A DNA stretch of 64,000 nucleotides from Myxococcus xanthus (GCF_013116825.1 NZ_JABFNS010000005.1:78139-142138), one strand, 5' to 3'. Counted from the first letter of the stretch, positions 25,452 through 34,834 are shown. Numbers and translations: made by a program. Notes: generated by a model from the sequence alone, not told the origin.

Positions 25452-26063
25452 TCATGCGTTCAGCGATTCGTGCCGGGCCAGCATCTCGACGAACTGTTCG
25501 ATCCGCCGAGCCCGCGTCTCCGCCTTCTTCGCGGTGTGGACGCGCCACAGGATGGCGTACCGGTTCGCCGCGTTGAGCGTGGCGAAGAACGCGGCCGCCT
25601 TCGCATTCGCGGCCAGGGCGCGGGCCAAGTCCTCGGGCATGGTGGCCTTGCTCTGGGACACGTAGGCGGCGTCCCAGCGGCCATCCTTCTTGGCGAGCTC
25701 CACGACCGCCATGCCCGACGGCTTCATCCGGCCCGCGGCGATGAGCGCTTCCACCTTCTCGCAGTTGATCTTCGACCAGACGCTCTTCGCGCCCCGGGGC
25801 GTGAACTTCTGGAGCCACGCGGTGTCGTCGAAGGCGTTCTTCTGACCGTCAATCCATCCCCACGCGAGCGCGACGTCGAGCGCCTCGGCGTAGGTGACGG
25901 ACTCGATGCCCGAGCCCTTCTTCGCCAGCTTCAACCAGAGGCCGCGCGACGAGGCATGGTTCGCTTCGAGCCAGGACGCCCATTTGGCGGGCGACGCGAA
26001 GGCAATCGTGGGGAGCTCAGCGGCGGGGGCCTTCTTCGCGGCGGCCTTCTTCGTCGGACTCAT
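25452..26063 (-). CDS. YdeI/OmpD-associated family protein
   Basis: 203 residues from ATG 26063 (MSPTKK...); upstream in-frame codons are Arg-rich and look non-coding. After a Lys/Ala-rich start, residues 22-200 match the YdeI/OmpD-associated family: W..WL..N...S.G.WL...KK, the GWIDGQ motif and the ...FTPR...SVWSKIN block, then a C-terminal DUF1905-like helical part with KKAETRARRIEQFVEML. The biochemical role of this family is not established; it is common in soil bacteria as a single cytoplasmic protein. Its end lies just beyond the putative enhancer of the downstream operon. Confidence 0.85.
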   Translation of the reverse strand: MSPTKKAAAKKAPAAELPTIAFASPAKWASWLEANHASSRGLWLKLAKKGSGIESVTYAEALDVALAWGWIDGQKNAFDDTAWLQKFTPRGAKSVWSKINCEKVEALIAAGRMKPSGMAVVELAKKDGRWDAAYVSQSKATMPEDLARALAANAKAAAFFATLNAANRYAILWRVHTAKKAETRARRIEQFVEMLARHESLNA

Positions 26064-26109
26064 GGCGGCGTCAGCGGATAGCACGGGCCGCCAGCGCCCC
26101 GCCAACGAC

Positions 26110-27471
26110 CTACGGAGGATTCTCCGCCGCCGTCTTCGTGTCGCCTCCACCGCCCAGCAGCTTCTCCTTCAATGCGCTCAGGCCCTTGCTACCGGCGGCC
26201 CGCACGCCCTCGAAGGAATCCCCCGCCTCGCGGGCGAAGTCGTCCACGGAGCGCTGCGCGAGGCCTTGGCGGACCCGGTCGATCCACAGGACGGGCGCCA
26301 GGACCTGCCCTGCCTGCTCCGGTCCCAGGAGCGTGACGAGGATTTTCTCCGGGCCCCCGGCCCTCGCCACGAGCGCCTGGCCCAGGATGGCGGCGGCCCG
26401 CGCCTGGAGGAAGATGGGCAGCCGTTCGCCGTGCTTGCGCATCGCGTCCGCGCTGGCCTGGAGGTCACGCCGCTCGGTCTCGCCCAGGTATGGACTCTTC
26501 GCCAGGGTGTCGAGGTAGCGCGCGGATTCGTCGTAGCGCTCCCGGCGGAAGTGGATGAAGGCCCAGCCCCACCACGTCAGCTCATTCTCGATGCCAAGCT
26601 TCTCCAGGGAGCCCAGGCCCCGCTCGAGGTCGTCCTCCGCCGCACGCTCGCGCTTGAGCCCCATGCGGTTCCAGGCCCGCAGGAAGTAGCCCGTGGCGAG
26701 CAGCGTCTCGCGGACCTGTGCCGGCGTGGCTTCCCGCATCGCGGGAAAGTCGCTGGCGGGCATCGCCTCGGCTTCGGACAGGAACGCATTCAGCTCCTCC
26801 TCGGCCGCGTAGTGATAGCCCGCGCCGCAGAAGGCCATCCCCCGGCTGCCGCGAACCGACACGCGCAGCCCTGGCGGCCACGCGGGCTGAGGCGTGGCGC
26901 GCGACAGCTCGTAGAGCACCAGGTCGGTCGCGGGGACACGGTTGCCCGAGTCCGCCGCGTCCAGCACGAACCACAGCGCGGAGAGGAACGCGTGCTCCTG
27001 GCCCGCGTCGTAGCCCGGCAGCGGAGGCAGCTGGTCCGGCTGAAAGCGGTTCCACAGGAGGGGGAACTCGTCTTCGTCGCGCTGCTCCAGCGTCTTCTTG
27101 GCCTTGTAGAGCGCGACGCCCAGGTCCAGGTACGCCTTCGCCACGCGGAGCGCTTCTTCCTCGGAGGCGGGCTTCGCCGGCAGATCCCGCGTGTCCTCCA
27201 GCGTCCGCCAGAGCGCGGCGATCTCAGCGGGAGCGTTCGGCTGACCTTCCGCGCGCATCGTCAGCTTGAGCGCCCGGTACGGGACCAGCGAGTAGGCGTC
27301 GCGAATGCGCGCTTCGATCTCCTCCCGCTCCCGTGCGGCTCGCTCCGCGTCGGACTTGCGGCAGCCGCCCAGGGCCGTCAGCAGCATCACGGCGATGACG
27401 CGTCCCAAGCGGCGTGGCGCCGAGCGTGGTGTGGAGACCTGGTTCACCGCGTCCTTCGCGTCCTTGTTCAT
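26110..27471 (-). CDS. Hypothetical lipoprotein with TPR-like helical repeats
   Basis: 453 residues from ATG 27471 (MNKDAKD...). A basic region and hydrophobic core lead to lipobox ALGG-C at about residue 37, predicting a lipid-anchored protein. The mature part is helical, with a repeating A/L/Y pattern suggestive of tetratricopeptide-like repeats (for example the FIHFRRERYDESARYLDTL segment, ending in DxxxxM-type turns). No catalytic motif seen. A weak ribosome site precedes this ATG, and an in-frame GTG 11 codons later (VSTPRSAP) is an alternative. It is divergent from the MFS gene. Confidence 0.7.
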   Translation of the reverse strand: MNKDAKDAVNQVSTPRSAPRRLGRVIAVMLLTALGGCRKSDAERAAREREEIEARIRDAYSLVPYRALKLTMRAEGQPNAPAEIAALWRTLEDTRDLPAKPASEEEALRVAKAYLDLGVALYKAKKTLEQRDEDEFPLLWNRFQPDQLPPLPGYDAGQEHAFLSALWFVLDAADSGNRVPATDLVLYELSRATPQPAWPPGLRVSVRGSRGMAFCGAGYHYAAEEELNAFLSEAEAMPASDFPAMREATPAQVRETLLATGYFLRAWNRMGLKRERAAEDDLERGLGSLEKLGIENELTWWGWAFIHFRRERYDESARYLDTLAKSPYLGETERRDLQASADAMRKHGERLPIFLQARAAAILGQALVARAGGPEKILVTLLGPEQAGQVLAPVLWIDRVRQGLAQRSVDDFAREAGDSFEGVRAAGSKGLSALKEKLLGGGGDTKTAAENPP

Positions 27472-27578
27472 CGGGAAAGGAAGGTAGCACGGCGACCTTG
27501 ACGTACCCATGGCCCCGTGGAAGCCGACACAGTCAGACGGTGGCGCGCGACGAGCCCGTGGATTACAGCGCCGCCAGC

Positions 27579-28847
27579 ATGACTCATCAGGCTGCGGCTT
27601 CCGGGCTCTCCATCTTCCAACATCGAGACTTCCGCTTCTATCTGCTGGCGCGCCTGTGTGCGGTGCTGGCCGTCCAGATTGAGTCAGTGGCCATTGGCTG
27701 GCAGGTCTACGAGCTCACGGGCAGCGCGCTCGCGCTCGGATACACGGGGCTGGCGCAGTTCCTGCCGTTCCTGTCGCTGTGTCTGGTGGGCGGCCAGGTG
27801 GCGGACCGCGTGGACCGGCGGACCATCCTGGCGGTGTGTCAGACGGTGATGCTGGTCTGCAGCCTGCTGCTGCTCGCCTTTACCTTGGGCCATCTCCGCG
27901 ACGTGCGATTCGTCTATGGCGTCCTGGTGCTCTTCGGCGCGGCGCGCGCGTTCCATGCCCCGGCGGGCTCCGCGCTCACCCCGCATCTGGTGCCGCCCGA
28001 GCACCTGACCCGCGCCGTGGCCATCAACTCCACCACGTGGCAGGTGGCCACCATTGGCGGCCCGGCCGTGGGCGGCATCCTTTATGGCTGGGTCGGCGCC
28101 GCGGGGGCCTACGCGGCCTCCGCGACGTTGTGCGCGCTCTCCGTCATCTGGATTCTCACCCTCAAGGTGCGGACCGGACGCGCGTCCGCCGAGCCCCTCT
28201 CCCTGTCGACCCTGGTCGCGGGACTCGGCTTCGTTCGACGGCAGCGCCTGCTGCTGGGCAGCATCACCCTGGACCTGTTCGCCGTGCTCTTCGGTGGCGC
28301 GGTGGCGCTCCTGCCCATCTACGCGCGGGACATCCTGCACACGGGGCCATGGGGACTGGGGCTGCTGCGCTGTGCGCCCGCCTTCGGCGCCGCGGTGGTG
28401 GCCGTCTTCCTGGCCATGCGGCCCATGGGTGGCAACACCGGCCGGAAGATGTTCATCGCGGTCGCCATCTTCGGCGCGGCCACGCTCGTCTTCGGGATGA
28501 GCCGCTCGTTGCCCCTGTCGCTGGCGGCGCTGGCGATAGCAGGCGCCGCGGACATGATCAGCGTCGTGGTCCGCCACACGCTGGAGTTGATGGCCACCCC
28601 AGACGACATGCGCGGCCGCGTGGGCGCGGTGAACATGATGGCCATTGGCGCCTCCAACGAACTGGGCGAGTTCCGCGCGGGCGGGTTCGCCGAGTACATG
28701 GGCGCCGTACCCGCGGTGGTCGCGGGCGCGGTGGGCACGCTGGCGGTGGTCGCGCTCTGGGCGTGGGCCTTTCCGGAGCTGCGCCGGGTGGACCGCCTGG
28801 AGTCCTTCGCGAGGACGAAGGAGCCTCCAGCGGCGCCCGCGAGTTGA
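27579..28847 (+). CDS. MFS transporter, EntS-like (siderophore/drug exporter type)
   Basis: About 422 residues with twelve predicted membrane segments. The motif between TM2 and TM3, GGQVADRVDRRTI, is the MFS motif A. The N-terminal sequence FRFYLLARLCAVLAVQIESVAIGWQVYELT is broken by no charged residues in the helices and resembles the EntS/transmembrane secretion effector branch. The protein should be an inner-membrane, proton-driven exporter; the substrate is unknown. ATG 27579 is used; an in-frame GTG at 27558 is possible, and neither has a strong ribosome-binding site. No siderophore biosynthesis genes are nearby. Confidence 0.85.
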   Translation: MTHQAAASGLSIFQHRDFRFYLLARLCAVLAVQIESVAIGWQVYELTGSALALGYTGLAQFLPFLSLCLVGGQVADRVDRRTILAVCQTVMLVCSLLLLAFTLGHLRDVRFVYGVLVLFGAARAFHAPAGSALTPHLVPPEHLTRAVAINSTTWQVATIGGPAVGGILYGWVGAAGAYAASATLCALSVIWILTLKVRTGRASAEPLSLSTLVAGLGFVRRQRLLLGSITLDLFAVLFGGAVALLPIYARDILHTGPWGLGLLRCAPAFGAAVVAVFLAMRPMGGNTGRKMFIAVAIFGAATLVFGMSRSLPLSLAALAIAGAADMISVVVRHTLELMATPDDMRGRVGAVNMMAIGASNELGEFRAGGFAEYMGAVPAVVAGAVGTLAVVALWAWAFPELRRVDRLESFARTKEPPAAPAS

Positions 28848-28860
28848 TGTCCCGCGATGC

Positions 28861-29055
28861 TCAAGCCTGCGCGCCGTCGTAGCTGACGCGCAGGCCGCGA
28901 TGGGTCACGGTGATGCGGGGGCGGCCCAGCCAGCCACAATGGCGGCACACGGCGCTGGGACCGGAGGCGGTGACGCGCACGGGCAGGTCCGCCGCGCAGA
29001 CGGGGCACCCCTCGGGAAGCGTGTAGTCACGCGAGGTTGCGTTCACTTCGGTCAT
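28861..29055 (-). CDS. Small zinc-ribbon protein
   Basis: 64 residues. Two CxxC pairs (C17/C20 in CPVC and C37/C40 in CRHC) are spaced as in a zinc ribbon, with the second followed by GWLGRPRITVTHRGLRV, a short beta-hairpin-like part. It probably binds zinc, possibly with nucleic acid or as a protein-interaction module (inference). It converges on the MFS gene, with 13 nt between stops. Small size limits certainty, but the paired cysteines and codon use support a real gene. Confidence 0.6.
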   Translation of the reverse strand: MTEVNATSRDYTLPEGCPVCAADLPVRVTASGPSAVCRHCGWLGRPRITVTHRGLRVSYDGAQA

Positions 29056-29354
29056 GTATTTCAGGTAACGCAGTCACGCGTCGCCGCAAGCAGCCGGCCA
29101 GACACGCTGGCGTGCAGCCGGCCCTGGGCACGCCAGACTGGCCGCTGGCGCCCACTCGTTGCCCCGTGAGGGCTTCCGCCGCCGCGAGGCCGATTCCGTG
29201 GGCCCCCGTGACCAGCGGGCACCCACATGAATTCAGCTTCATGTTCATATCGGACTGGTGGAGCATGGCGCTGGCGCCGGCAGTGTCTTCACCTGCCCGC
29301 CCCCGCGTACTCCGCGGTAGAGGTCCGCCGCTGCCCGGAGTAAGGGGGGCAAAC

Positions 29355-30353
29355 ATGCCCCTTCGCTTCGTGAAACGACTTGCCCGGGACTGGTTCCTGC
29401 TGGGGATGTTCGGCGCCGTCATCCTGGCCGCGCTCTTCCCGGAGTTCGGTGCGTCGGGCGGAGCGATGCACGCGGACATCGTCGCCGACGTGGGCATCTT
29501 CCTGGTGTTCCTGCTCCACGGCCTGGGCCTGCCCGCGGCCCAGCTCCGCGCTGGCGTGGTGACGTGGCGGGTCCACGTGGTGGTCCAGGCCTTCACGTTC
29601 GTTGTGTTTCCACTGCTGTGGTGGCTGGGCGACGTGCTGGTGGGCCGCTGGATGCCAGCGGACCTGTCGCTGGGGCTGCTCTATCTCTGCGCGGTGCCGT
29701 CGACCATCTCCTCCTCGGTCGCGATGACAGGCGTCGCCCGAGGCAACGTGCCCGCCGCCATCTTCAACGCCAGCCTGTCCAGCCTGTTGGGCATCGTGTT
29801 GACGCCGCTCATCATCGGCCTGTTCGCCAGCGCCACCGGGCACTCCCTGTCCATGGGCCAGGCCATCCTCAAGCTGTCGACCCTCCTGCTGCTCCCCCTG
29901 GCACTGGGGCAATTGCTGCGCCCGCTGGTGGGCGGCTGGTTCGCCCGCTACCGGCCCTACACGAATGCCTTCGACCGGGTGGTGATCCTGGTCCTCGTCT
30001 ATTCGTCGTTCTGTGACTCGATCGCCTCGGGACTCTTCTCCGACTACGGCGCGGCGGTGCTGGGCGTGGCCTTCGCGGGCGCGATGCTCATCCTGGCCAT
30101 CGTGCTGATGCTGACCACGCGGACGGCTCGGGCGCTGGGCTTCTCCAAGGAGGACGAAATCACGGTGGTCTTCTGTGGGTCCAAGAAGACACTGGCCTCC
30201 GGGGTGCCCATGGCGCGGCTGCTCTTCGGCGCCAATCCCGCACTGGGGCTCATCGTCCTACCGTTGATGTTCTATCACCAGGCCCAACTCCTCGTGTGCT
30301 CGCTCCTGGCGGAACGCTACGCGAAGCGCCCGGCGGGGCAACCTGCTGCGTAG
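29355..30353 (+). CDS. Bile acid:sodium symporter-like transporter (SBF-like, PF13593 type)
   Basis: 332 residues from ATG 29355, preceded by AAGGGGGGC. About ten hydrophobic segments fill the protein. The CAVPSTISSSVAMT segment and the FCGSKKTLASGVPMA segment are diagnostic of the SBF-like branch of the BASS/CPA superfamily, which includes plant and bacterial sodium-coupled carriers. Substrate unknown. The 299 nt before it (29056-29354) contain no gene I can support. A second BASS-type transporter, of the other branch, is at 45462. Confidence 0.88.
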   Translation: MPLRFVKRLARDWFLLGMFGAVILAALFPEFGASGGAMHADIVADVGIFLVFLLHGLGLPAAQLRAGVVTWRVHVVVQAFTFVVFPLLWWLGDVLVGRWMPADLSLGLLYLCAVPSTISSSVAMTGVARGNVPAAIFNASLSSLLGIVLTPLIIGLFASATGHSLSMGQAILKLSTLLLLPLALGQLLRPLVGGWFARYRPYTNAFDRVVILVLVYSSFCDSIASGLFSDYGAAVLGVAFAGAMLILAIVLMLTTRTARALGFSKEDEITVVFCGSKKTLASGVPMARLLFGANPALGLIVLPLMFYHQAQLLVCSLLAERYAKRPAGQPAA

Positions 30354-30407
30354 GCCTCGGTGCGCATCCCCCGCGGACCGGCACTGTGATAGGTGCGCAA
30401 ACCACGT

Positions 30408-31034
30408 ATGTCAGAGCCGCACAGAACGTCAGGGGCCTGGCTTGACCCAGCCGGTACAGCCCGGGCTGGAATGCACGCCATGGCCGAACGACTCGTCTTC
30501 CCGCCCATCGTGGAAGGGCTCTTCGTCCGGGGGCTCTCCGGGCGGGTGACGCCCCTGCTCAAAGAGCAGTTGCGAAGCGAGGGACTGGACCTGGACCGGC
30601 CACTCCTCCCCGCCTACTCCCTGGAGTCGTGGATTCGCTGCGTCACGCTGACAGCGAAGGCGCTGCACCCCCAGGAGCCCGACGAGGTGGCGTGGCGGAT
30701 GCTCGGAGAGCGGATGATTGACGGTTACCGCGACACGCTGATGGGCCGCGCCCTACTCGGGGTGATGAGGCTGCTGGGGCCCTGGCGGATGCTGTCGAAG
30801 GCACAGCACGGATTCCGGACGAGCAACAACTACACCGAGGTCCGCATCACGGAGACGGGACCGACGGAGGCCGAGGTCTGGCTCAACGAGCCCGGAATGC
30901 TGCGCTACTTCAAGCAGGGCGTCATGCTCGCCATGTCCCGGGCCGCCGGTGGCGTGGCCGCGTCGGTGGATGTCCGCACCTTCGACGACCACTGCGTCAC
31001 CTACCGCGTCTCCTGGAAGGACTCGAGCCGCTGA
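30408..31034 (+). CDS. DUF2378 (TIGR02265) family protein
   Basis: 208 residues from ATG 30408; later ATGs at about 30471 and 30480 are alternatives because conservation begins at VFPPIVEGLFVRGL. The blocks RVTPLLKEQLRSEGLDLDRP, LPAYSLESWIRC and FRTSNNYTE match DUF2378, a family described as confined to Myxococcales and present in many paralogues. Function unknown; cytoplasmic and lacking membrane segments. It is the best taxonomic marker in the window. Confidence 0.85.
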   Translation: MSEPHRTSGAWLDPAGTARAGMHAMAERLVFPPIVEGLFVRGLSGRVTPLLKEQLRSEGLDLDRPLLPAYSLESWIRCVTLTAKALHPQEPDEVAWRMLGERMIDGYRDTLMGRALLGVMRLLGPWRMLSKAQHGFRTSNNYTEVRITETGPTEAEVWLNEPGMLRYFKQGVMLAMSRAAGGVAASVDVRTFDDHCVTYRVSWKDSSR

Positions 31035-31115
31035 GGCGGCTTGCCCTGGGAGCCGCCCCTCTGCGACGGTAGTCCCGCGATGGCGCCCTGGCGCCGTTGG
31101 TGAGGGGGGGACGAT

Positions 31116-32192
31116 ATGCCGTCGAGCGAGCGCGCCAATCTTCCGCGCTGGAAGGGGCAGCAAGGCTTCTTCGAAATCTGGTTCCTGTGCGTGCTCGACC
31201 CTGGGGGCGAGCGCGCCTGGTGGTTCCGCTACACGATCTTCACCCCCGCGCCGGGAGCCCCCGGTGAGCCACGCGCCCTGCTGTGGGCGGCGGCCTTCGA
31301 TTGCGCCGCCGCCACGCCCGCGCTGGGACTGAAGGCCATCCATCCCCTCTCCCACTTCTCCACCGAGGCCCCGGGCCGCTTCGGCATCCGGATTGGGGAC
31401 GCGGAGCTCGCGCCGGGCCGGTGCCATGGCCGTGTCGCCTCGGGAGGCCATTCCATCGAATGGGATTTGCGCTACTCGCCGGAGACCGCGGAGGCGGTGC
31501 GGCGTGCGCCTCGGGGCGCCGACCTGCTTCCACTCACGACGCACGTGGCCCATGCCCATGACGACATCGCCTTCACCGGCGCCGTCACGGTGGACGGGCA
31601 CCGGTATGTCGTCCAGGGCGCGCCGGGGCTCCAGAAGCACCTGTGGGGACACCGCCGGCTGGAGGAGCTGACGTGGCTCTACGTGCCACGCTTCCAGGAG
31701 GACCCGGAGGCCCGCCTGGAGGTGCTGTCCGTGCGCTCCCGCCAGCATTCGCTCAGTCCCCGGCTGTCGCCCCTCTACCTGCGCACCGCGCGGCGGGAAC
31801 ACCGGTTCCACGAGGCCCCGGACATGCTGTTCACGCGCCTTCAGTCGCCTCGGCCGGGCGAGCTGTGCTTCCAGGCCCGCTCGGCCACCATGGCCGTGAA
31901 GGGCCGCGCGTGGTGCGATCCCAAGACACTGGTGGGCTACGTCTACCGGGACCCGACGGGCTGGGACGTCCACGTGGCGCAGAGCGACGTGGCCACCTGT
32001 GCGCTGGAGCGCTTCACCCGCCCCCACCCCTTCGCGGCGTGGAGACCGGACGGACGGCTCACGTCCACCGTGGGCGCCCTGGAGTTCCACGCGCCTGAGC
32101 CCCTGGAGGGCGTGCGCTACATCGGATGGGATGAGACATCGGTCTCGGATGCACCGGGCGAGGCACCGCCCGCGGTGGCCGAAGGCACGTAG
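31116..32192 (+). CDS. Hypothetical protein, possibly CrtC/AttH-like lipocalin fold
   Basis: 358 residues with GAGGGGGG just before ATG 31116. No signal peptide. The sequence is rich in beta strands, with W/G/H motifs such as GFFEIWFLCVLDP, HPLSHFST and a central LQKHLWGHRRLEELTWLYV. This pattern recalls the hydroxyneurosporene synthase/AttH/tocopherol-cyclase superfamily of two-lipocalin-domain enzymes, which act on lipophilic substrates. That assignment is weak, made by eye. It is convergent with the GMC/hydrolase operon, so a link to lipid or steroid chemistry is conceivable but unproven. Confidence 0.6.
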   Translation: MPSSERANLPRWKGQQGFFEIWFLCVLDPGGERAWWFRYTIFTPAPGAPGEPRALLWAAAFDCAAATPALGLKAIHPLSHFSTEAPGRFGIRIGDAELAPGRCHGRVASGGHSIEWDLRYSPETAEAVRRAPRGADLLPLTTHVAHAHDDIAFTGAVTVDGHRYVVQGAPGLQKHLWGHRRLEELTWLYVPRFQEDPEARLEVLSVRSRQHSLSPRLSPLYLRTARREHRFHEAPDMLFTRLQSPRPGELCFQARSATMAVKGRAWCDPKTLVGYVYRDPTGWDVHVAQSDVATCALERFTRPHPFAAWRPDGRLTSTVGALEFHAPEPLEGVRYIGWDETSVSDAPGEAPPAVAEGT

Positions 32193-32215
32193 CGGCGCGA
32201 GTGCACAGGGCGCCG
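32193..32215. terminator. Weak hairpin between convergent genes
   Basis: Arms CGGCGC and GCGCCG (6 bp) around an 11-nt loop, right after the stop of the plus-strand gene and 8 nt before the stop of the minus-strand hydrolase. The position suits a two-way terminator; the stem is short and no T-run follows. Confidence 0.3.
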
Positions 32216-32222
32216 TATCCGC

Positions 32223-33266
32223 TCAGGCCATGGCCTCCAGCGCGGCGCGTATCACCGGATACGTATCCTGCGACGCAGTGCTTCCCATGAAGGTGTCCAG
32301 GTGTCCGTACCCCGCCAGAGCCTTACGCTGGTAATACGACGCGCCGTTCTCTTCGCGCAGCCACTCGTAGGTGAGCTCCGTGGACGCGGGCATGTACGTG
32401 CCATTCTGCTCTCCGGACACGAATGTGATGGGACGCTTCAGGTGCTCCGCGCGCAGGTACGACGGCGGCCGCTCACGGCCGTAACGCCGGAGGTTCTCCT
32501 CCCGGCCATGGTCGAAGCCCACCGCGTAGCCCGAGCGGGCCATCTGCGCCAGGTGACGGAACGTCAGCATGTTGCAGGGGCCGAACTGCTCGTCGAGCCG
32601 GTCATGCGTCTCCCGATTGATGCGCGCGTGCCGGAAGAGCTGCCCGTACATGAACGTCAGACGGCGGCAGACGGTGCTGTCACATTCATGGCGGCACAGG
32701 TCCACGAAGGCGCCGAAGGCGGCCTGGAACAAGGGGCTGCTCGGGTCCTCGTCCGGCGTCAGGTAGTCGCGGGTGATGTCCAGCACGTCCGGCAACCGCA
32801 GCATCGCCTTGAGCTGCGTCGAAGGCGGGACGATGTGGTGCAGCGCCACCTGCGAGGCGACCACGCTCTGGACGTCCGGCAGCAGCCCCGCGGCCATCGC
32901 CATGAAGAACGTCGCCGAGCCCGCGCAGTGCACCACCGCTTGCACGGAGTCCGCGCCGGTGCGCTCGCGGACCCACCGGACGGCGGCGGGCATGTCGTGG
33001 CGGGCGGCGTCATCCAGCGTGAACTGCCGCAGCGGCAGCTCCACGCTGGCGCGCCAGTCCAGAAGCCAGGTGTCATAGCCGTGGCGCACCAGGTGCTGCA
33101 CGAAGTTCTCACGCACCGTGGGCAGCATGAACATGCCGCTCCACACCCCCGCGCCATGGACGAGGAGGACAGGCCCCTTCGCGCCGCCCTGGTAACGCGT
33201 GAGCTGCAACGGGACGCCGTCGCCCGCGGGAAAGTCGTGCCTTTCGGCGGCAGGAAGCGTGTTCAT
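32223..33266 (-). CDS. Alpha/beta hydrolase with Cys at the nucleophile position (GMC operon)
   Basis: 347 residues from ATG 33266, which overlaps the upstream oxidoreductase stop by 4 nt (ATGA). The oxyanion motif LLVHGAGVWSG is at 35-44. The nucleophile elbow reads VVHCAGSATF, placing Cys114 where GxSxG hydrolases have Ser. The C-terminal His is in GYGHLDTF. An acid residue is likely in the ITFVSGEQNGTY region. Cys nucleophiles are known in dienelactone-hydrolase-type enzymes. In other bacteria similar hydrolase domains are, to my knowledge, fused to GMC cholesterol-oxidase-like proteins. Probably acts on an ester or lactone made by the oxidoreductases (inference). Confidence 0.85.
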   Translation of the reverse strand: MNTLPAAERHDFPAGDGVPLQLTRYQGGAKGPVLLVHGAGVWSGMFMLPTVRENFVQHLVRHGYDTWLLDWRASVELPLRQFTLDDAARHDMPAAVRWVRERTGADSVQAVVHCAGSATFFMAMAAGLLPDVQSVVASQVALHHIVPPSTQLKAMLRLPDVLDITRDYLTPDEDPSSPLFQAAFGAFVDLCRHECDSTVCRRLTFMYGQLFRHARINRETHDRLDEQFGPCNMLTFRHLAQMARSGYAVGFDHGREENLRRYGRERPPSYLRAEHLKRPITFVSGEQNGTYMPASTELTYEWLREENGASYYQRKALAGYGHLDTFMGSTASQDTYPVIRAALEAMA

Positions 33267-34834
33267 GAAGCGCTCCTCGAATGGGATGAGAATCCGTGCA
33301 CCACGGCCTCGGCGATGCGCTCGGCCACCGCGCTGATGGTCATCACGGGGTGGAAGCCGATGGCTGTCGGGATGACGGAGCCGTCCGCCACGTGCAGCCC
33401 GGGATAGTGGAAGACCTCTCCCTCGGTGGACACCACGCCGCGTTCGGGAGCTTCCGCCAGATGGGCACCGCCCAGCGAATGCACCGTGAAAGGCCGCTTG
33501 AAGAGCTGCCAGGTGATCAGCGGCGCGAAGGTGGCACCGTACTGGGCCGCCAGGTCCCGCATCGCGTCCGTCATTCGCCGCACCAACTCCGCGTTCTCCC
33601 CGGCGAAGTCCCACGACACGTCGAGCTGCCCGTCATCGAGGTGCATCCGGCCGTTGGCGTTGTCCTGGCCGATGCCAAACAGGTTGGACGTGCGAGCCGC
33701 ATCCACGTCGGCGCGCAGGGGCCGGCTCATCAGCCCCTTCTTGAGCGCCGCGTGAACGGCTGGGCCCAGGCAGGTCCACAGCGGTGCCCCCAGGCCCTGG
33801 AGCCGTCCGAGGTTCGGCTGTCCCAGGCCCGCGAGGACCTCCGTGGCGGGCTGGTTGAACGTGGCCGTCACCAGCGTGAAGCGCGGCTGCCGGTCGGTGA
33901 AGCGCATCACGGTGGATACGTCGGGGCCCACCCAGGGCTGGATGTCCTCGCGCGCGCCCTGCATCGACGCCAGGAAGTCCCCGTTGCCCGAATAACCATG
34001 GCCCAGCCGCCGGCTCACCCGAGGCAGCGTCCGCGCGACGTCCCGGCTGCGCAGCAAAATCTCCACCGTGCCCAGCGTCCCCGCGGCCAGCACCACCCGC
34101 GAGCCCTCCACGGTGTGCCGCTCTCCCGACACCAGGTCCTGGCAGTGGACGCGGTAACCCTCCCGCACCGGCTCCACGTGGGAGACGAGCGTACGGGCCA
34201 GGACCAGCGCCCCCAGCGCCTCCGCTCGCGCCAGGTACGTCAGGTCCATGGTGTTCTTCGCGCCGTGCTGACAGCCGAACTCGCACTCGGCGCAGAGCTG
34301 GCACACGCGCCGGCCCGGTCCCGGCGGCTCCGAGAAGGCCACGGCCACGGGCGGGTCGAACGTCTCGCGCCCCATGCCCCGGGCCGCGCGTTGGAAGAGG
34401 TCGCGCTTGCGCAGCGGAATCGAGGGGGGCACCGGATTCAACCGAAGCTCCCGCGCCACCTTGTCGAAGTATGGCTCCAGCGAGTCCCGGCGGTACGTCC
34501 GGGGCCAGCGCGGGTCCTCGAACACCTCGGCGTCCGGCCGCACGTGGACGTTGGCGTAGATGAGCGAGCCGCCGCCGACGCCGCTGGCCGTCACCGTGCC
34601 GATGCCGGACAGGAAGCGCACGTCATAGAGGCCCTGTGCCTTGCGCCGCGTGGGATGGCGCCAGAGCACCTCGTCCGCTCGCGTCACGTCCCGGGGAAAG
34701 TCACCGGGCCGGTAGCGCTTGCCGCGCTCCAGGACCAGCACGGACTTGCCCGCCTGCGCCAGGCGCAGCGCGCTGATGCAGCCCCCAAAGCCGGAGCCCA
34801 CGACGACCACGTCGTACCGCGATGCCTTCGCCAC
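33263..34834 (-). CDS. GMC-family flavin oxidoreductase with four-Cys cluster motif (second copy)
   Basis: 523 residues. FAD-binding Rossmann motif GSGFGG at 13-18, GMC signature GGGSLIYANVHVRP at 87-100, and a cysteine array C178-x2-C181-x2-C184-x3-C188 followed by GAKNT. The catalytic region has HSLGGAHL near 466, and the partner position reads GFHP where cholesterol oxidases have an Asn (GVNP), so the pair is His-His, as in glucose-oxidase-type GMC enzymes. It lies 12 nt downstream of the larger GMC gene and overlaps the hydrolase by 4 nt. Likely oxidises an alcohol or sterol-like substrate. No signal peptide. Confidence 0.9.
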   Translation of the reverse strand: MAKASRYDVVVVGSGFGGCISALRLAQAGKSVLVLERGKRYRPGDFPRDVTRADEVLWRHPTRRKAQGLYDVRFLSGIGTVTASGVGGGSLIYANVHVRPDAEVFEDPRWPRTYRRDSLEPYFDKVARELRLNPVPPSIPLRKRDLFQRAARGMGRETFDPPVAVAFSEPPGPGRRVCQLCAECEFGCQHGAKNTMDLTYLARAEALGALVLARTLVSHVEPVREGYRVHCQDLVSGERHTVEGSRVVLAAGTLGTVEILLRSRDVARTLPRVSRRLGHGYSGNGDFLASMQGAREDIQPWVGPDVSTVMRFTDRQPRFTLVTATFNQPATEVLAGLGQPNLGRLQGLGAPLWTCLGPAVHAALKKGLMSRPLRADVDAARTSNLFGIGQDNANGRMHLDDGQLDVSWDFAGENAELVRRMTDAMRDLAAQYGATFAPLITWQLFKRPFTVHSLGGAHLAEAPERGVVSTEGEVFHYPGLHVADGSVIPTAIGFHPVMTISAVAERIAEAVVHGFSSHSRSAS

